DNA of 64,000 nucleotides from Oscillospiraceae bacterium (GTDB lineage Bacteria > Bacillota > Clostridia > Oscillospirales > Oscillospiraceae). The position numbers and the translations under genes are program-made. The notes beneath the pieces were generated by a model. That model saw only the letters and a program-made list of their open reading frames with translations. It did no database searches and was not told the DNA's origin. Below are positions 54,921-63,546 of the stretch, piece after piece. The DNA is taken from assembly GCA_902765025.1 (NCBI GenBank), contig CACWYC010000006.1, forward strand, positions 54,914-118,913. The letters are read 5' to 3'. The stretch's first letter is position 1; every line of letters starts with the position of its first letter.

Positions 54921-56906
54921 ATGGCCAAAAAAGCGTACAACGACGAGAGTATTTCCAGCCTGAAAGGCGCCGACCGGGTGCGCAAGCGCCCGGGGGTGAT
55001 TTTCGGCTCCGACGGGCTGGAGGGCTGCGAGCACGCCGTTTTCGAGATCATGTCCAACTCCATCGACGAGGCCCGGGAGGGCCACGGCAGCGTCATCACC
55101 GTCACCCGGTTTGCCGACCGCAGCGTGCAGGTGGAGGACCAGGGCCGGGGCTGCCCCCTGGACTGGAACGAGAAGGAGGGGCGGTACAACTGGGAGCTGG
55201 TGTTCTGCGAGCTGTACGCCGGCGGCAAATACGACAACGAAAACAGCGAAAACTACGAGTTCTCCCTGGGGCTCAACGGCCTGGGCGCCTGCGCCACCCA
55301 GTACTCCTCCGCCTACATGGACGTGACCGTGTGGCGCGCCGGGACGGAGTATCGCCTCCACTTTGAGAAGGGCAATGTGGTGGGCGCGCTGGAGAGCCAG
55401 CCCATGACCACCAATAAAAAGCGCACCGGCACCTGCATCCGCTGGCTGCCGGACCTGGAGGTGTTCACCGACATCGACGTGCCCCTGGACTACTACCGGG
55501 ACGTGATGAAGCGCCAGGCGGTGGTGAACGCCGGGGTCACCTTCCGGCTGCGGAACGAGACGGCGCCGGGGCAGTTTGACACCGAGGACTTTTTATACCA
55601 AAACGGCATTCAGGACTACATCGCCGAGCTGGTGGGCCTGGACGGCCTCACCGAGCCGGTGTACTGGGAGGCGGAGCGCCGGGGCCGGGATCGGGAGGAC
55701 AAGCCGGAATACAAGGTGAAGCTGGCCGTGGCCTGCTGCTTCTCCAACCGGGTGGCCATCTGCGAGCACTACCACAACTCCAGCTTCCTGGAGCACGGCG
55801 GCGCGCCGGAGAAGGCCACGCGGCTGGCCTTCGTGGGCGCCATTGACAAGTACTGCCGGGACAACAATAAATATTTGAAGGGCGAGGCCAAGCTCACCTT
55901 TGCCGACGTGCAGGACTGCCTGGTGCTGATCTCCAACAACTTCTCCACCCAGACCAGCTACGAAAACCAGACCAAGAAGGCCATCACCAACAAGTTCATC
56001 CAGGACGCCATGGCGGAATTTCTCCGGGAGCGGCTGGAGGTGTACTTCATTGAAAACCGGGACGCCGCCGAGAAAATCGCCGCCCAGGTGCTGGTGAACA
56101 AGCGGAGCCGGGAGACGGCGGAGCGCACCCGCATCAACCAGAAAAAGAAGCTGACGGAGAAAATCGACATCGCCAACCGCGTAGCGAAATTTGTGGACTG
56201 CCGCACCAAGGACGTGGACAGGCGGGAGATTTACATTGTGGAGGGCGACTCGGCTCTGGGCGCCTGCAAGCAGAGCCGGGACGCGGAGTTCCAGGGGCTG
56301 ATGCCCGTCCGGGGCAAAATCCTCAACTGCCTGAAAGCCGACTACCCCCGGATTTTCAAGAGCGACATCATCACCGACCTCATCAAGGTGCTGGGCTGCG
56401 GCGTGGAGGTGCAGGGCAAGGCCGTCAAGGAGCTGAACCACTTCGACATCAACAACCTGCGGTGGAACAAGGTGGTGATCTGCACCGATGGCGACGTGGA
56501 CGGCTTCCAGATCCGCACGCTGATCCTCACCATGCTGTACCGGCTGTGCCCCACGCTGATTGCCGAGGGGTACGTATATATTGCGGAGACGCCGCTTTTT
56601 GAAATCACCTGCAAGGAAAAGACCTGGTTTGCCTATTCCGAGAGGGAAAAGGCGGACATTCTCAAGGAGCTGGAGGGCAAAAAAGTCACCGTCCAGCGGT
56701 CCAAGGGTCTGGGCGAGAACGACCCGGAGATGATGTGGATGACCACCATGAACCCGGCCACCCGCCGCCTGGTGCAGGTGATGCCCGACGACGCCGCCGA
56801 GACGGCAAGGGTGTTCGACCTGCTGCTGGGGGACAACCTGGCCGGGCGCAAGGATTACATCGCCGAAAACGGGGCGAGGTACATGGATATGATTGACGTG
56901 TCGTGA
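54921..56906 (+). CDS. parE: Type IIA topoisomerase ATPase subunit (ParE/GyrB-like)
   Basis: A 661-residue B subunit. The GHKL ATPase half has EIMSNSIDEAREG (catalytic Glu/Asn box) and GLNGLGACATQY (lid), then a transducer with the NKKRTGT region. The TOPRIM half has YIVEGDSALGACKQSRD (the usual EGDSA) and CTDGDVDGFQIRTL (DxD), and a late QRSKGLGENDPEMMW. The A subunit follows 430 bases downstream after a repeat cluster, as in clostridial parE-parC pairs. This GyrB-like branch is more diverged than the housekeeping GyrB, so it is called topoisomerase IV-like with some reserve. Confidence 0.9.
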   Translation: MAKKAYNDESISSLKGADRVRKRPGVIFGSDGLEGCEHAVFEIMSNSIDEAREGHGSVITVTRFADRSVQVEDQGRGCPLDWNEKEGRYNWELVFCELYAGGKYDNENSENYEFSLGLNGLGACATQYSSAYMDVTVWRAGTEYRLHFEKGNVVGALESQPMTTNKKRTGTCIRWLPDLEVFTDIDVPLDYYRDVMKRQAVVNAGVTFRLRNETAPGQFDTEDFLYQNGIQDYIAELVGLDGLTEPVYWEAERRGRDREDKPEYKVKLAVACCFSNRVAICEHYHNSSFLEHGGAPEKATRLAFVGAIDKYCRDNNKYLKGEAKLTFADVQDCLVLISNNFSTQTSYENQTKKAITNKFIQDAMAEFLRERLEVYFIENRDAAEKIAAQVLVNKRSRETAERTRINQKKKLTEKIDIANRVAKFVDCRTKDVDRREIYIVEGDSALGACKQSRDAEFQGLMPVRGKILNCLKADYPRIFKSDIITDLIKVLGCGVEVQGKAVKELNHFDINNLRWNKVVICTDGDVDGFQIRTLILTMLYRLCPTLIAEGYVYIAETPLFEITCKEKTWFAYSEREKADILKELEGKKVTVQRSKGLGENDPEMMWMTTMNPATRRLVQVMPDDAAETARVFDLLLGDNLAGRKDYIAENGARYMDMIDVS

Positions 56907-56933
56907 CACCGCCCCGCGGCGTCAGAAAACACC

Positions 56934-57283
56934 GTAGGGGCGCTTCATGAAGCGCCCGCAAGGCAGGTTACGCCCACCGCCGGGGTGGGGCACACGGTAA
57001 ACGACATCGTTTCCCACCGTAGGGGCCGACGCCCCCGGCGGCCCAATGCCCGGTATCGTTTATCGAAAGGGCCGGATGAATGGAACAGAGAAACGATTAC
57101 CCTGCGTAGGGGCGGGGCTCTGCTCCGCCCTCTCTGCGCCACAAAGCCCGGGCTAGGGCGGACAGAGTCGTCCGCCCCTACGGAAATACGATGCCGGGTT
57201 CCATTTACTTAACGTTGGCGGGCGTCGCCCCCTCATCCGTCACGGCCCGTCGGGCCGTGCCACCTTCCCCCCAAGGGGAAGGC
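56934..57283. repeat. Palindromic repeat cluster between parE and parC (R2, R3, R1, R4)
   Basis: R2 at 56934-56957, R3 at 57019-57044, an R1 inverted pair at 57106-57182, and an R4 composite at about 57228-57283. No gene is visible in 56907-57335, so transcription of parC either crosses these stems or has an unrecognised start. Confidence 0.85.
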
Positions 57284-57335
57284 AAGGCCCTCCGCAACCT
57301 TACCACACCTTCCTTTATCAGAAAGGAGCCATTCC

Positions 57336-59579
57336 ATGGCAAAAAAGAAAACCGCCGAGGATAAACCCATTCGCCGCGCCGCCGACCCCAACGTGATGGG
57401 GCTGCGGGGCGCCACCGTGCGCCAGCCCATTACGGAGACGCTGGACGCCAACTATATGCCCTACGCCATGTCGGTGATCGTCAGCCGGGCCATCCCGGAG
57501 ATTGACGGCTTCAAGCCCGCCCACCGCAAGCTGCTGTACACCATGTACAAGATGGGCCTGCTGACGGGCAGCCGCACCAAGTCCGCCAACATCGTGGGCC
57601 AGACCATGCGCCTCAATCCCCACGGCGACGCCGCCATTTACGACACCATGGTGCGCCTTTCCAAGGGCCACGAGGCGCTGCTCCACCCCTTTGTGGACTC
57701 AAAGGGCAACTTCGGCAAGGTCTACTCCCGTGACATGGCCTATGCCGCCAGCCGCTACACCGAGGCAAAGCTCTCCCCCATCTGCGCCGAGCTGTTCCGG
57801 GACCTGGACAACGACGCCGTGGACTTTGTGGAGAACTACGACAACACCATGCTGGAGCCGGCCCTGCTGCCCACCACCTTCCCCAACGTGCTGGTCAGCG
57901 CCAACCAGGGCATTGCCGTGGGCATGGCGTCCCAGATTTGCGGCTTCAATCTGGGCGAGGTGTGCGACACCGCCATCGCCCTGCTGAAAAACCCCTCCCA
58001 CGACATCACCCAGACCCTTATCGCCCCCGACTTTCCCACCGGCGGCGAGCTGATCTGCGACATGGACGCCCTGCGGGAGATTTACCGCACCGGCCGGGGC
58101 GGATTGAAGGTCCGCGCCCGGTACCGCTACGACAAGGCGGAGAACGTGATTGAGGTCTACGAAATCCCCTACTCCACCTCCATCGAGGCCATTCTGGACA
58201 AGGTGGCAGAGCTGGTGAAGGCCGGAAAGGTAAAAGAAATCAACGACATGCGGGACGAGAGCGACCTCAGCGGCCTGAAGCTGGCCATCGAGCTGAAGCG
58301 GGGCGTGGACCCGGACAAGCTGATGGCCAAGCTGTTCCGCTTAACCCCCTTGCAGGACACGGTGAGCTGCAACTTCAACATCCTCATCGCCGGGTCCCCC
58401 CGGGTCATGGGCGTGGGGGAGATTCTGGACGAGTGGACGGCCTGGCGCGTGGAGTGCGTAAAGCGCCGGGTGTTCCACGTGCTGGGGAAGAAGAAGGATA
58501 AGCTCCACCTGCTCAAGGGCCTGCAGCGCATCCTGCTGGACATCGACAGGGCCATCGCCATCATCCGGGAGACGGAGGAGGAGGCGGAGGTCATCCCCAA
58601 CCTGATGATCGGCTTCGGCATCGACCAGGTGCAGGCCGAGTATGTGGCGGAGATCAAGCTGCGGAACATCAACAAGGAATACATTTTGAAGCGCACCGCC
58701 GAGACCGCCGCCCTGGAGGGCGAAATCGCCGATCTGGAGGACACCCTCGCCAGCCAGCAGCGCATCCGCCGCATCATCATCGACGAGCTCACCGACGTGC
58801 GGAAGAAGTACGCCGTGCCCCGCCGCACCGCCGTGGTGTTCAGCCACGAGGTGGAGGAGGAAGAGGAGGAAGAGGTCATCGAGGCCAGCCCCGTCACCAT
58901 TTTCCTCAGCCGGGAGGGCTATTTCAAGAAAATCAGCCCCCAGTCCCTGCGGATGTCCGGCGAGCAGAAGTACAAGGAGGGCGACAGCCTGCGCCAGACC
59001 TTCGAGACCGACACCGCCGCCGAGGTGATTTTCTTTACCGACCGTCAGCAGTGCTACAAGGCCCGGGTGGGGGATTTCTCCGACGCCAAGGCCAGCGTGC
59101 TGGGGGACTATCTGCCCGCCAAGCTGTCCATGGACGAGGGGGAGAACGTGGTCTACATGTGCCTCAGCGGCGATTACAGCGGCCACGTGCTGTTCTTCTT
59201 CGCCGACGGCAAGGTGGCCAAGGTGCCCTTGCAGTCCTACGCCACCGCCTCCAACCGCCGCCGCCTCACCGGGGCCTACAGCGACAAGGGGGAGCTGGTG
59301 GACATCCGCTTCCTCGCCGCCGACCAGGAGCTGGCCCTCATCACCGACGAGCAGCGCTGCCTGCTGGTTCACACCGCCACGCTGACGCCCAAGACCACCC
59401 GCACCACCCAGGGCGTGAAGGTGATGACCATCAAGCCCAAGCACCGGTTGGAACGGGTGGCCACGCTGCAGGAGCTGCCCATCGCCAACCTGGGCCGCTA
59501 CCGCACCCGCAATCTGCCCGCCGCCGGCGCGCTGCTGCGGGGCGAGGACCTGGGCCAGCAGCAGATGACGCTGCTGTAA
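57336..59579 (+). CDS. parC: Type IIA topoisomerase cleavage subunit (ParC/GyrA-like)
   Basis: A 747-residue A subunit. It has the WHD opening (YMPYAMSVIVSRAIPEIDGFKPAHRKLLYTMY) and the quinolone-determining helix NPHGDAAIYDTMVRL. Catalytic Tyr sits in AASRYTEAKLSP and the isoleucine wedge follows. The coiled-coil tower region holds an acidic run (EVEEEEEEEV). A C-terminal pinwheel has fewer blades than GyrA and no GyrA box. With the B subunit upstream it forms topoisomerase IV, decatenating chromosomes. AAAGGAG precedes the ATG. Confidence 0.92.
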   Translation: MAKKKTAEDKPIRRAADPNVMGLRGATVRQPITETLDANYMPYAMSVIVSRAIPEIDGFKPAHRKLLYTMYKMGLLTGSRTKSANIVGQTMRLNPHGDAAIYDTMVRLSKGHEALLHPFVDSKGNFGKVYSRDMAYAASRYTEAKLSPICAELFRDLDNDAVDFVENYDNTMLEPALLPTTFPNVLVSANQGIAVGMASQICGFNLGEVCDTAIALLKNPSHDITQTLIAPDFPTGGELICDMDALREIYRTGRGGLKVRARYRYDKAENVIEVYEIPYSTSIEAILDKVAELVKAGKVKEINDMRDESDLSGLKLAIELKRGVDPDKLMAKLFRLTPLQDTVSCNFNILIAGSPRVMGVGEILDEWTAWRVECVKRRVFHVLGKKKDKLHLLKGLQRILLDIDRAIAIIRETEEEAEVIPNLMIGFGIDQVQAEYVAEIKLRNINKEYILKRTAETAALEGEIADLEDTLASQQRIRRIIIDELTDVRKKYAVPRRTAVVFSHEVEEEEEEEVIEASPVTIFLSREGYFKKISPQSLRMSGEQKYKEGDSLRQTFETDTAAEVIFFTDRQQCYKARVGDFSDAKASVLGDYLPAKLSMDEGENVVYMCLSGDYSGHVLFFFADGKVAKVPLQSYATASNRRRLTGAYSDKGELVDIRFLAADQELALITDEQRCLLVHTATLTPKTTRTTQGVKVMTIKPKHRLERVATLQELPIANLGRYRTRNLPAAGALLRGEDLGQQQMTLL

Positions 59580-59642
59580 TGCTGCTATCCGATTGCCATA
59601 AGCCGATGTTAGGGTAAACCCTTTTGGGAAAGGAGCGTCCCT

Positions 59643-60497
59643 TTGAAAAAGATTCTGACCCAATACGGTATCATCACCCTGGCCTGCGCCGTGTACGCCC
59701 TGGCCTTCAACTGGTGCTTTCAGGCCAACACGCTGAACGTGGGCGGCTTCACCGGCGCGGCCCAGATCATCCATTACTTTTTCCCCCGGCTGCCGGTGGG
59801 CACGGTGACGCTGGTGCTGAACGTGCCGCTGTTTCTGCTGGGCTGGCGGAACATCGGGCCGAAGCTGCTGGTGGCGTCGCTGTACGCCACGGCGGTGAGC
59901 TCGGTGATGATCGACGTGCTGGCCCGGCTCCACACCTTCACCCCCATGGACCCCATTCTGGCGGTGCTGTACGGCGGCGTGCTGATGGGCGCGGCCTGCG
60001 GCGCCATGATGCTGCAAAGCGCCACCACCGGCGGCACCGAGCTGGCGGCAAGGCTCTTAAAGCTGCGGTTTGAGCGGGTGAGCATCGGCAAGCTGTGCCT
60101 GGTCATCGACGTGACCATCACGCTGCTGTACGCCCTGATTTTCCGGGACCTAACCCGGGCGCTGTACGGCACGGTGGCCATGTATTTCATCTCCATTATG
60201 ATGGACAAAATGGTCTACGGCGGCAACGCCGCCAAGGTGGCCATCATCATCAGCCCCCAATTTGAGGCCATCACCCAGGGCCTTTTGGAGCTGGACCGGG
60301 GCGTGACGCTGCTCCACGGCACCGGGGGCTTTTCCGGGGAGGAAAAGCAGGTGATTCTCTGCGCCTTTTCCCGGGGGCAGATTGTCACCGTGAAGCGGCT
60401 GGTGCGGGAGAAGGACAAGGACGCCTTTATGATTGTGTACGACGCCCACGAGATTCTGGGCGAGGGCTTCGGCGTGTACACGCCGGGGGGACTGTGA
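59643..60497 (+). CDS. YitT-family membrane protein (DUF161/DUF2179)
   Basis: 284 residues: five to six TM helices in the YitT domain (LAFNWCFQANTLNVGGFTGAAQI, MLQSATTGGTELAARLL) and a cytoplasmic C-terminal DUF2179 domain (VTLLHGTGGFSGEEKQVILC, VYDAHEILGEGFGVY). The transport substrate is unknown for the family. TTG 59643 has AGGAG 7 bases upstream. A second, distantly related YitT gene lies on the other strand at 62120. Confidence 0.9.
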   Translation: MKKILTQYGIITLACAVYALAFNWCFQANTLNVGGFTGAAQIIHYFFPRLPVGTVTLVLNVPLFLLGWRNIGPKLLVASLYATAVSSVMIDVLARLHTFTPMDPILAVLYGGVLMGAACGAMMLQSATTGGTELAARLLKLRFERVSIGKLCLVIDVTITLLYALIFRDLTRALYGTVAMYFISIMMDKMVYGGNAAKVAIIISPQFEAITQGLLELDRGVTLLHGTGGFSGEEKQVILCAFSRGQIVTVKRLVREKDKDAFMIVYDAHEILGEGFGVYTPGGL

Positions 60498-60511
60498 GAA
60501 AGGAGGGGCCC

Positions 60512-61234
60512 ATGCGCAAGGCTCTGGCAATGGCTCTGGCGGCGGCGCTGGCCGTCTGTCTCACCGGCTGCGACTTTCTGCACCGGTCTTACAGCAGCGT
60601 GTCGCCCCACAGCGCCACCTATTATGAGAGCGAGGACCGGTCGGTGCTGCGGGCGGAGAGCTACCAGGATCTGGTGAACGATTTGCTGCTGCTGGTGGGC
60701 GGCCACCAGGAGAGCGGCACCATCCTCTACTACCCCAACGGCGGCCTCACCGGCAGCGAGGCGGCGGAGCAGGCCTGCGCCGAGGTGCAGCACGAAACGC
60801 CTCTGGGGGCCTACGCCGTGGACTACATGACCTACACCGTGGACGACGACAAAGGCGCTTTCAGCCAGGTGGCGGTGGAAATCGCCTACCGCCGCACGGC
60901 GGAGCAGGTGGCCGCCATGGTACACGCCACCAGCGTGTCCGCCCTGGAGGATCTGCTCACCGCCGCCGCGGAAAACGGCGGCGATGACCTGGTGCTGCAA
61001 CTGGGTTACTTCCGGGACCAGAGCCGGGACGTGCTGGACACGGTGGCCCGGGTGCAGGAAAACCTGGGCGTGGCGCCGGATAGCTGGCAGGTGCATTTCT
61101 ATCCCAACCCGGAGCACGCGGGGATTATCGAAATCCTGCTGACGGCGGAGGAGCCCACGGAGGCCGGAGAAACGGCGGAAACGCCGGAAGCGGCCGTCGC
61201 CCCGGAGGGAACGGCGCCGGAAGTTTTACCGTAA
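60512..61234 (+). CDS. Lipoprotein of unknown function
   Basis: A 240-residue lipoprotein with signal peptide and lipobox CLTGC (Cys near 19). The mature part has no recognised domain; it shows mixed alpha/beta segments (YRRTAEQVAAMVHATSV, LQLGYFRDQSRDVLDTVARVQ) and an acidic Pro/Glu/Ala/Thr-rich C-tail. ATG 60512 is right after AAGGAGG; a GTG six codons upstream is less likely. It starts 14 bases after the YitT gene and is probably co-transcribed. Confidence 0.75.
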   Translation: MRKALAMALAAALAVCLTGCDFLHRSYSSVSPHSATYYESEDRSVLRAESYQDLVNDLLLLVGGHQESGTILYYPNGGLTGSEAAEQACAEVQHETPLGAYAVDYMTYTVDDDKGAFSQVAVEIAYRRTAEQVAAMVHATSVSALEDLLTAAAENGGDDLVLQLGYFRDQSRDVLDTVARVQENLGVAPDSWQVHFYPNPEHAGIIEILLTAEEPTEAGETAETPEAAVAPEGTAPEVLP

Positions 61235-61250
61235 AATAGTAAATTCGGGG

Positions 61251-61279
61251 TTGACAACGGCGGCGTGATACGCTATAAT
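61251..61279 (+). promoter_or_regulatory. Consensus promoter of tRNA-Gly
   Basis: Perfect TTGACA, 17-base spacer, perfect TATAAT, 12 bases before the mature tRNA. Confidence 0.9.
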
Positions 61280-61291
61280 CAATTCCGTTCC

Positions 61292-61367
61292 GCGGGCGTA
61301 GCTCATCTGGTAGAGCGCGACCTTGCCAAGGTCGAGGTAGCGAGTTCGAGCCTCGTCGCCCGCTCCA
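61292..61367 (+). tRNA. tRNA-Gly (GCC anticodon), CCA encoded
   Basis: A 76-nt cloverleaf with acceptor gcgggcg / cgcccgc, D-arm, anticodon loop TTGCCAA (GCC), T-loop GTTCGAG, discriminator T and encoded CCA. Confidence 0.95.
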
Positions 61368-61403
61368 AAAACAAAAGACACCCTTCGGGGTGTCTTTTGT
61401 TTT
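61366..61403 (+). terminator. Terminator of tRNA-Gly
   Basis: aaaacaaaagacaccc / gggtgtcttttgtttt with a TTCG loop, starting in the encoded CCA. Its 3' arm continues into an inverted copy of the tRNA 3' end. Confidence 0.9.
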
Positions 61404-61410
61404 TGGAAAT

Positions 61411-61686
61411 AGCGGGCGATGAGGCTCGAACAGGCCGGTCCCGGCGTCAGCCGGGATGGCAACCATCCGGTGGATGGTTGCCAAGGCCGCGTGCGTGTCG
61501 GCGGCGATAGCCGCCGAGCGATTTGCTCTCGTTGCGCCAGCCGTGCGGCAGTCCTACGGCCTGCCGCACGGGGCGCTGCCTTTTTTTCGCCTCGCTGTTT
61601 CCGCCACTGGCGGCGCTTCGGCGAAAAACTCGTCGCCCGCCGTATCGATGACCACCCCTTTGGGTGGTGTTATTGTTTTTGGAAAT
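61411..61686. other. tRNA-Gly-derived inverted/direct copy element with hairpins
   Basis: 61412-61431 is the reverse complement of the tRNA-Gly 3' end (20 bases, 1 mismatch). It is followed by tcccggc / gccggga (61438-61455) and an 11-bp stem with GGT loop (61458-61482). Further palindromes follow, including the GTGCGGCAG / CTGCCGCAC stem and an ATCCGCC..GGCGGCGCTTCGG-type repeat. Next is a direct copy of tRNA 3' bases (61629-61640, 12 identical), then a second terminator (accaccc / gggtggt, 61651-61668). The 14 bases ttgtttttggaaat follow both the first and second terminators. Confidence 0.75.
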
Positions 61687-61700
61687 GGGGACGTACCATT

Positions 61701-62063
61701 TGTAGGGGCCGACGCCTACCCCCAGGGCACTGGTTCCGGCAGCCGCTCGTACCTCGCGGGCCGTCACTGGCCCCCGGCGGCCCGGAACCACGCAGGAAAT
61801 GAAGCGACGCCGTTGGTTGCGGAAGGTCACGATTTTGTCCGTAGGGGCGGGGCTCTGCTCCGCCCATAGCGCGGCAACATGCTGGTGGTCTCGGGCGGAG
61901 CAGAGCCCCGCCCCTACATACGGTCATCGTTCCTGCCGCATTTTATCAGCCCTCGGCGTTCATTGCCGCCGTGTTGCGGGCCGCCGGGGCGGCGGCCCCT
62001 ACGAAAAAACGGCACCATTTTCCATTATCGCCGTGTTGCGGGCGATTCGTGAATCGTCCCTAC
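61701..62063. repeat. Palindromic repeat cluster (R3, R1 pair, R2)
   Basis: An R3 with an inserted segment at 61701-61790, an R1 inverted pair at 61841-61917, R3 at 61978-62002, and an R2 variant at 62039-62063. No gene is visible between tRNA-Gly and the convergent YitT gene. Confidence 0.8.
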
Positions 62064-62070
62064 AATATGA

Positions 62071-62108
62071 CGCCGCCGCCCGGATGGCCGGGCGGCGGTG
62101 CTTTTTTC
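62071..62108 (+). terminator. Plus-strand terminator facing the YitT gene
   Basis: cgccgccgcccgg / ccgggcggcgg with an ATGG-type loop and GCTTTTTT tail; it stops transcription coming from the tRNA-Gly side. Confidence 0.8.
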
Positions 62109-62119
62109 GTTTTCGCTTT

Positions 62120-62995
62120 TCACGCCAGGTGGCGCTCGAAGTTGCCGGTGGTGGACACGCCCTCGTCCACGATGACGAAGGCGTGGGGGTCGATTTCCGC
62201 CATGGCCTGGCGGAGGGAGGCGATTTCGTACTTGTTCAGACACACGCACAGCACCTGCACCGGCTTATCGGTGAAGCCGCCGTAGCCCGTCCAGTAGGTG
62301 ACGCCCCGGCCCACCTTATTGACAATGTACTTCTTCAGCTCGTCGCTGTTCTCACGGGTGAAAATCAACACCTGCACGGCGATATTCTGCTGGTGGAGCC
62401 GGTCCACGAACACGGAGCACAGCACCGAATAGATGGCGGAATAGAGGGCCACGGGCAGGCTGAACAGCCCGGCGCACACGGCGTACAGGACGGCGTTGAA
62501 CACCAGGGCGAACTTGCCCACGGTGCCCTTGCCCTTCTGGCTCAGGTACATGCCGATGGTGTCCAGGCCGCCGGTGCTGCCGCCGCAGGTGAGGATAAGG
62601 CCGCCGGCGAAGCCGTTGAGGATGCCGCCCAGCATGCAGCTCGTCAGCTTGTCGTCGATGATGGGGGTGGCGGGAATGGGCACGATGGCCACGAAAAGGG
62701 AGTTGCTGGCCACGCAGATCATCATTAAAATCACGAATTTCCGGCCCAGGGTCTTCCAGGCCAGCACGATCAGCGGGATGTTGACAATGAGATACAGCAC
62801 GCCGGCCAGGTCGAAGGAGGCGGTGATGCCCACCCGGGCCAGCAGCGTGCGGATGACCTGGCACATGCCCAGTACGCCGCTGGCGTACAGGTTCTGGGGC
62901 GTGATGAACAGGTTGATGGCCACGGCGGACAGCAGCGTGCCCAGCACCGCCACGCCGATGCGGGCCCAGCGGTTGTGGATGACCTTGTCAAACAT
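62120..62995 (-). CDS. YitT-family membrane protein (DUF161/DUF2179), second copy
   Basis: 291 residues with the same layout as the 59643 product: NLFITPQNLYASGVLGMCQ in helix 1, CGGSTGGLDTIGMYL (the family Gly/Ser/Thr-rich motif), and a C-terminal DUF2179 domain (GVTYWTGYGGFTDKPVQVLCV, DPHAFVIVDEGVSTTGNFE). ATG 62995 is preceded by GGAGGGG, and the gene has its own promoter. It lies convergent to the tRNA-Gly repeat region. Confidence 0.91.
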   Translation of the reverse strand: MFDKVIHNRWARIGVAVLGTLLSAVAINLFITPQNLYASGVLGMCQVIRTLLARVGITASFDLAGVLYLIVNIPLIVLAWKTLGRKFVILMMICVASNSLFVAIVPIPATPIIDDKLTSCMLGGILNGFAGGLILTCGGSTGGLDTIGMYLSQKGKGTVGKFALVFNAVLYAVCAGLFSLPVALYSAIYSVLCSVFVDRLHQQNIAVQVLIFTRENSDELKKYIVNKVGRGVTYWTGYGGFTDKPVQVLCVCLNKYEIASLRQAMAEIDPHAFVIVDEGVSTTGNFERHLA

Positions 62996-63030
62996 AATGA
63001 CCCCTCCCGTCTGCGTTGGAAACTGATGGA

Positions 63031-63059
63031 ATTATAGGTGGTTTCAGCCCAAAGTGCAA
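63031..63059 (-). promoter_or_regulatory. Promoter of the second YitT gene
   Basis: Minus strand TTGCAC, 17-base spacer, perfect TATAAT. Confidence 0.7.
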
Positions 63060-63118
63060 GGGCTTTGGGGAAAATACCGCCCGGCGGCAAAAAAATGGCG
63101 TCGGGGCGCAATTCATGC

Positions 63119-63147
63119 TTGACAAAGGGACGGGTATCTGGTAATAT
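63119..63147 (+). promoter_or_regulatory. Promoter of the tRNA-Thr/tRNA-Tyr unit
   Basis: Perfect TTGACA, 17-base spacer, TAATAT, 23 bases before tRNA-Thr. Confidence 0.75.
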
Positions 63148-63170
63148 ACTCACGTTCGCTGGTTAAAAAT

Positions 63171-63246
63171 GCTGGTGTAGCTCAGCTGGTAGAGCAGCTG
63201 ATTTGTAATCAGCAGGTCGGGGGTTCGAATCCGTCCACCAGCTCCA
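63171..63246 (+). tRNA. tRNA-Thr (TGT anticodon), CCA encoded
   Basis: 76 nt: acceptor gctggtg / caccagc, anticodon loop TTTGTAA (TGT), GTTCGAAT T-loop, CCA encoded. Confidence 0.95.
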
Positions 63247-63278
63247 GTATTTCCAAAGCGCAACTGGCAATCGAATAT

Positions 63279-63363
63279 GGGGGATTTCCCGAGTGGCCAA
63301 AGGGGACAGACTGTAAATCTGCTGGCAACGCCTTCGGTGGTTCGAATCCACCATCCCCCACCA
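63279..63363 (+). tRNA. tRNA-Tyr (GTA anticodon), CCA encoded
   Basis: An 85-nt class II tRNA: acceptor gggggat / atccccc, anticodon loop CTGTAAA (GTA), long variable arm, TTCGAAT T-loop, CCA encoded. It lies 32 bases after tRNA-Thr, co-transcribed. Confidence 0.93.
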
Positions 63364-63402
63364 AGGTAAAAGACTCATCCGAAAGGATGGGTCTTTTATC
63401 TT
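63363..63402 (+). terminator. First terminator after tRNA-Tyr
   Basis: aaggtaaaagactcatcc / ggatgggtcttttatctt with a GAAA loop, immediately after CCA; the T-run is interrupted. Confidence 0.75.
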
Positions 63403-63417
63403 GGTATGGGTATTTGT

Positions 63418-63515
63418 GATGGTGGATTCGAAAGGCGGCTCTTGGCGACATGCCGGTGGCATGTCGCAACCGCCGTGGCTTTTCCGCAGAAAAGCGAATC
63501 CACCATCCCCCACCA
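63418..63515. other. tRNA-Tyr-derived inverted/direct copy element with GGT-loop hairpin
   Basis: 63418-63430 is an inverted copy of the tRNA-Tyr T-arm/acceptor region. It pairs perfectly (13 bp) with 63495-63507. Inside are the stem gcgacatgcc / ggcatgtcgc with a GGT loop (63445-63467), flanking ggcgg / ccgcc, and cttttc / gaaaag. 63495-63515 repeats the last 21 bases of tRNA-Tyr, CCA included, without change. The order matches the region after tRNA-Gly. Confidence 0.8.
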
Positions 63516-63546
63516 GAAAAAAGCACTGCGTAAGCAGTGCTTTTTT
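63516..63546 (+). terminator. Second terminator, after the duplicated tRNA-Tyr 3' end
   Basis: aaaaaagcactgc / gcagtgctttttt with a GTAA loop. Confidence 0.9.

Noticed and set aside
61368..63363. A large integrative element between the tRNA-Gly and tRNA-Tyr attachment-like repeats
   Set aside because: No integrase, relaxase or phage genes lie between them and the two repeats belong to different tRNAs; the duplications look like small separate units.
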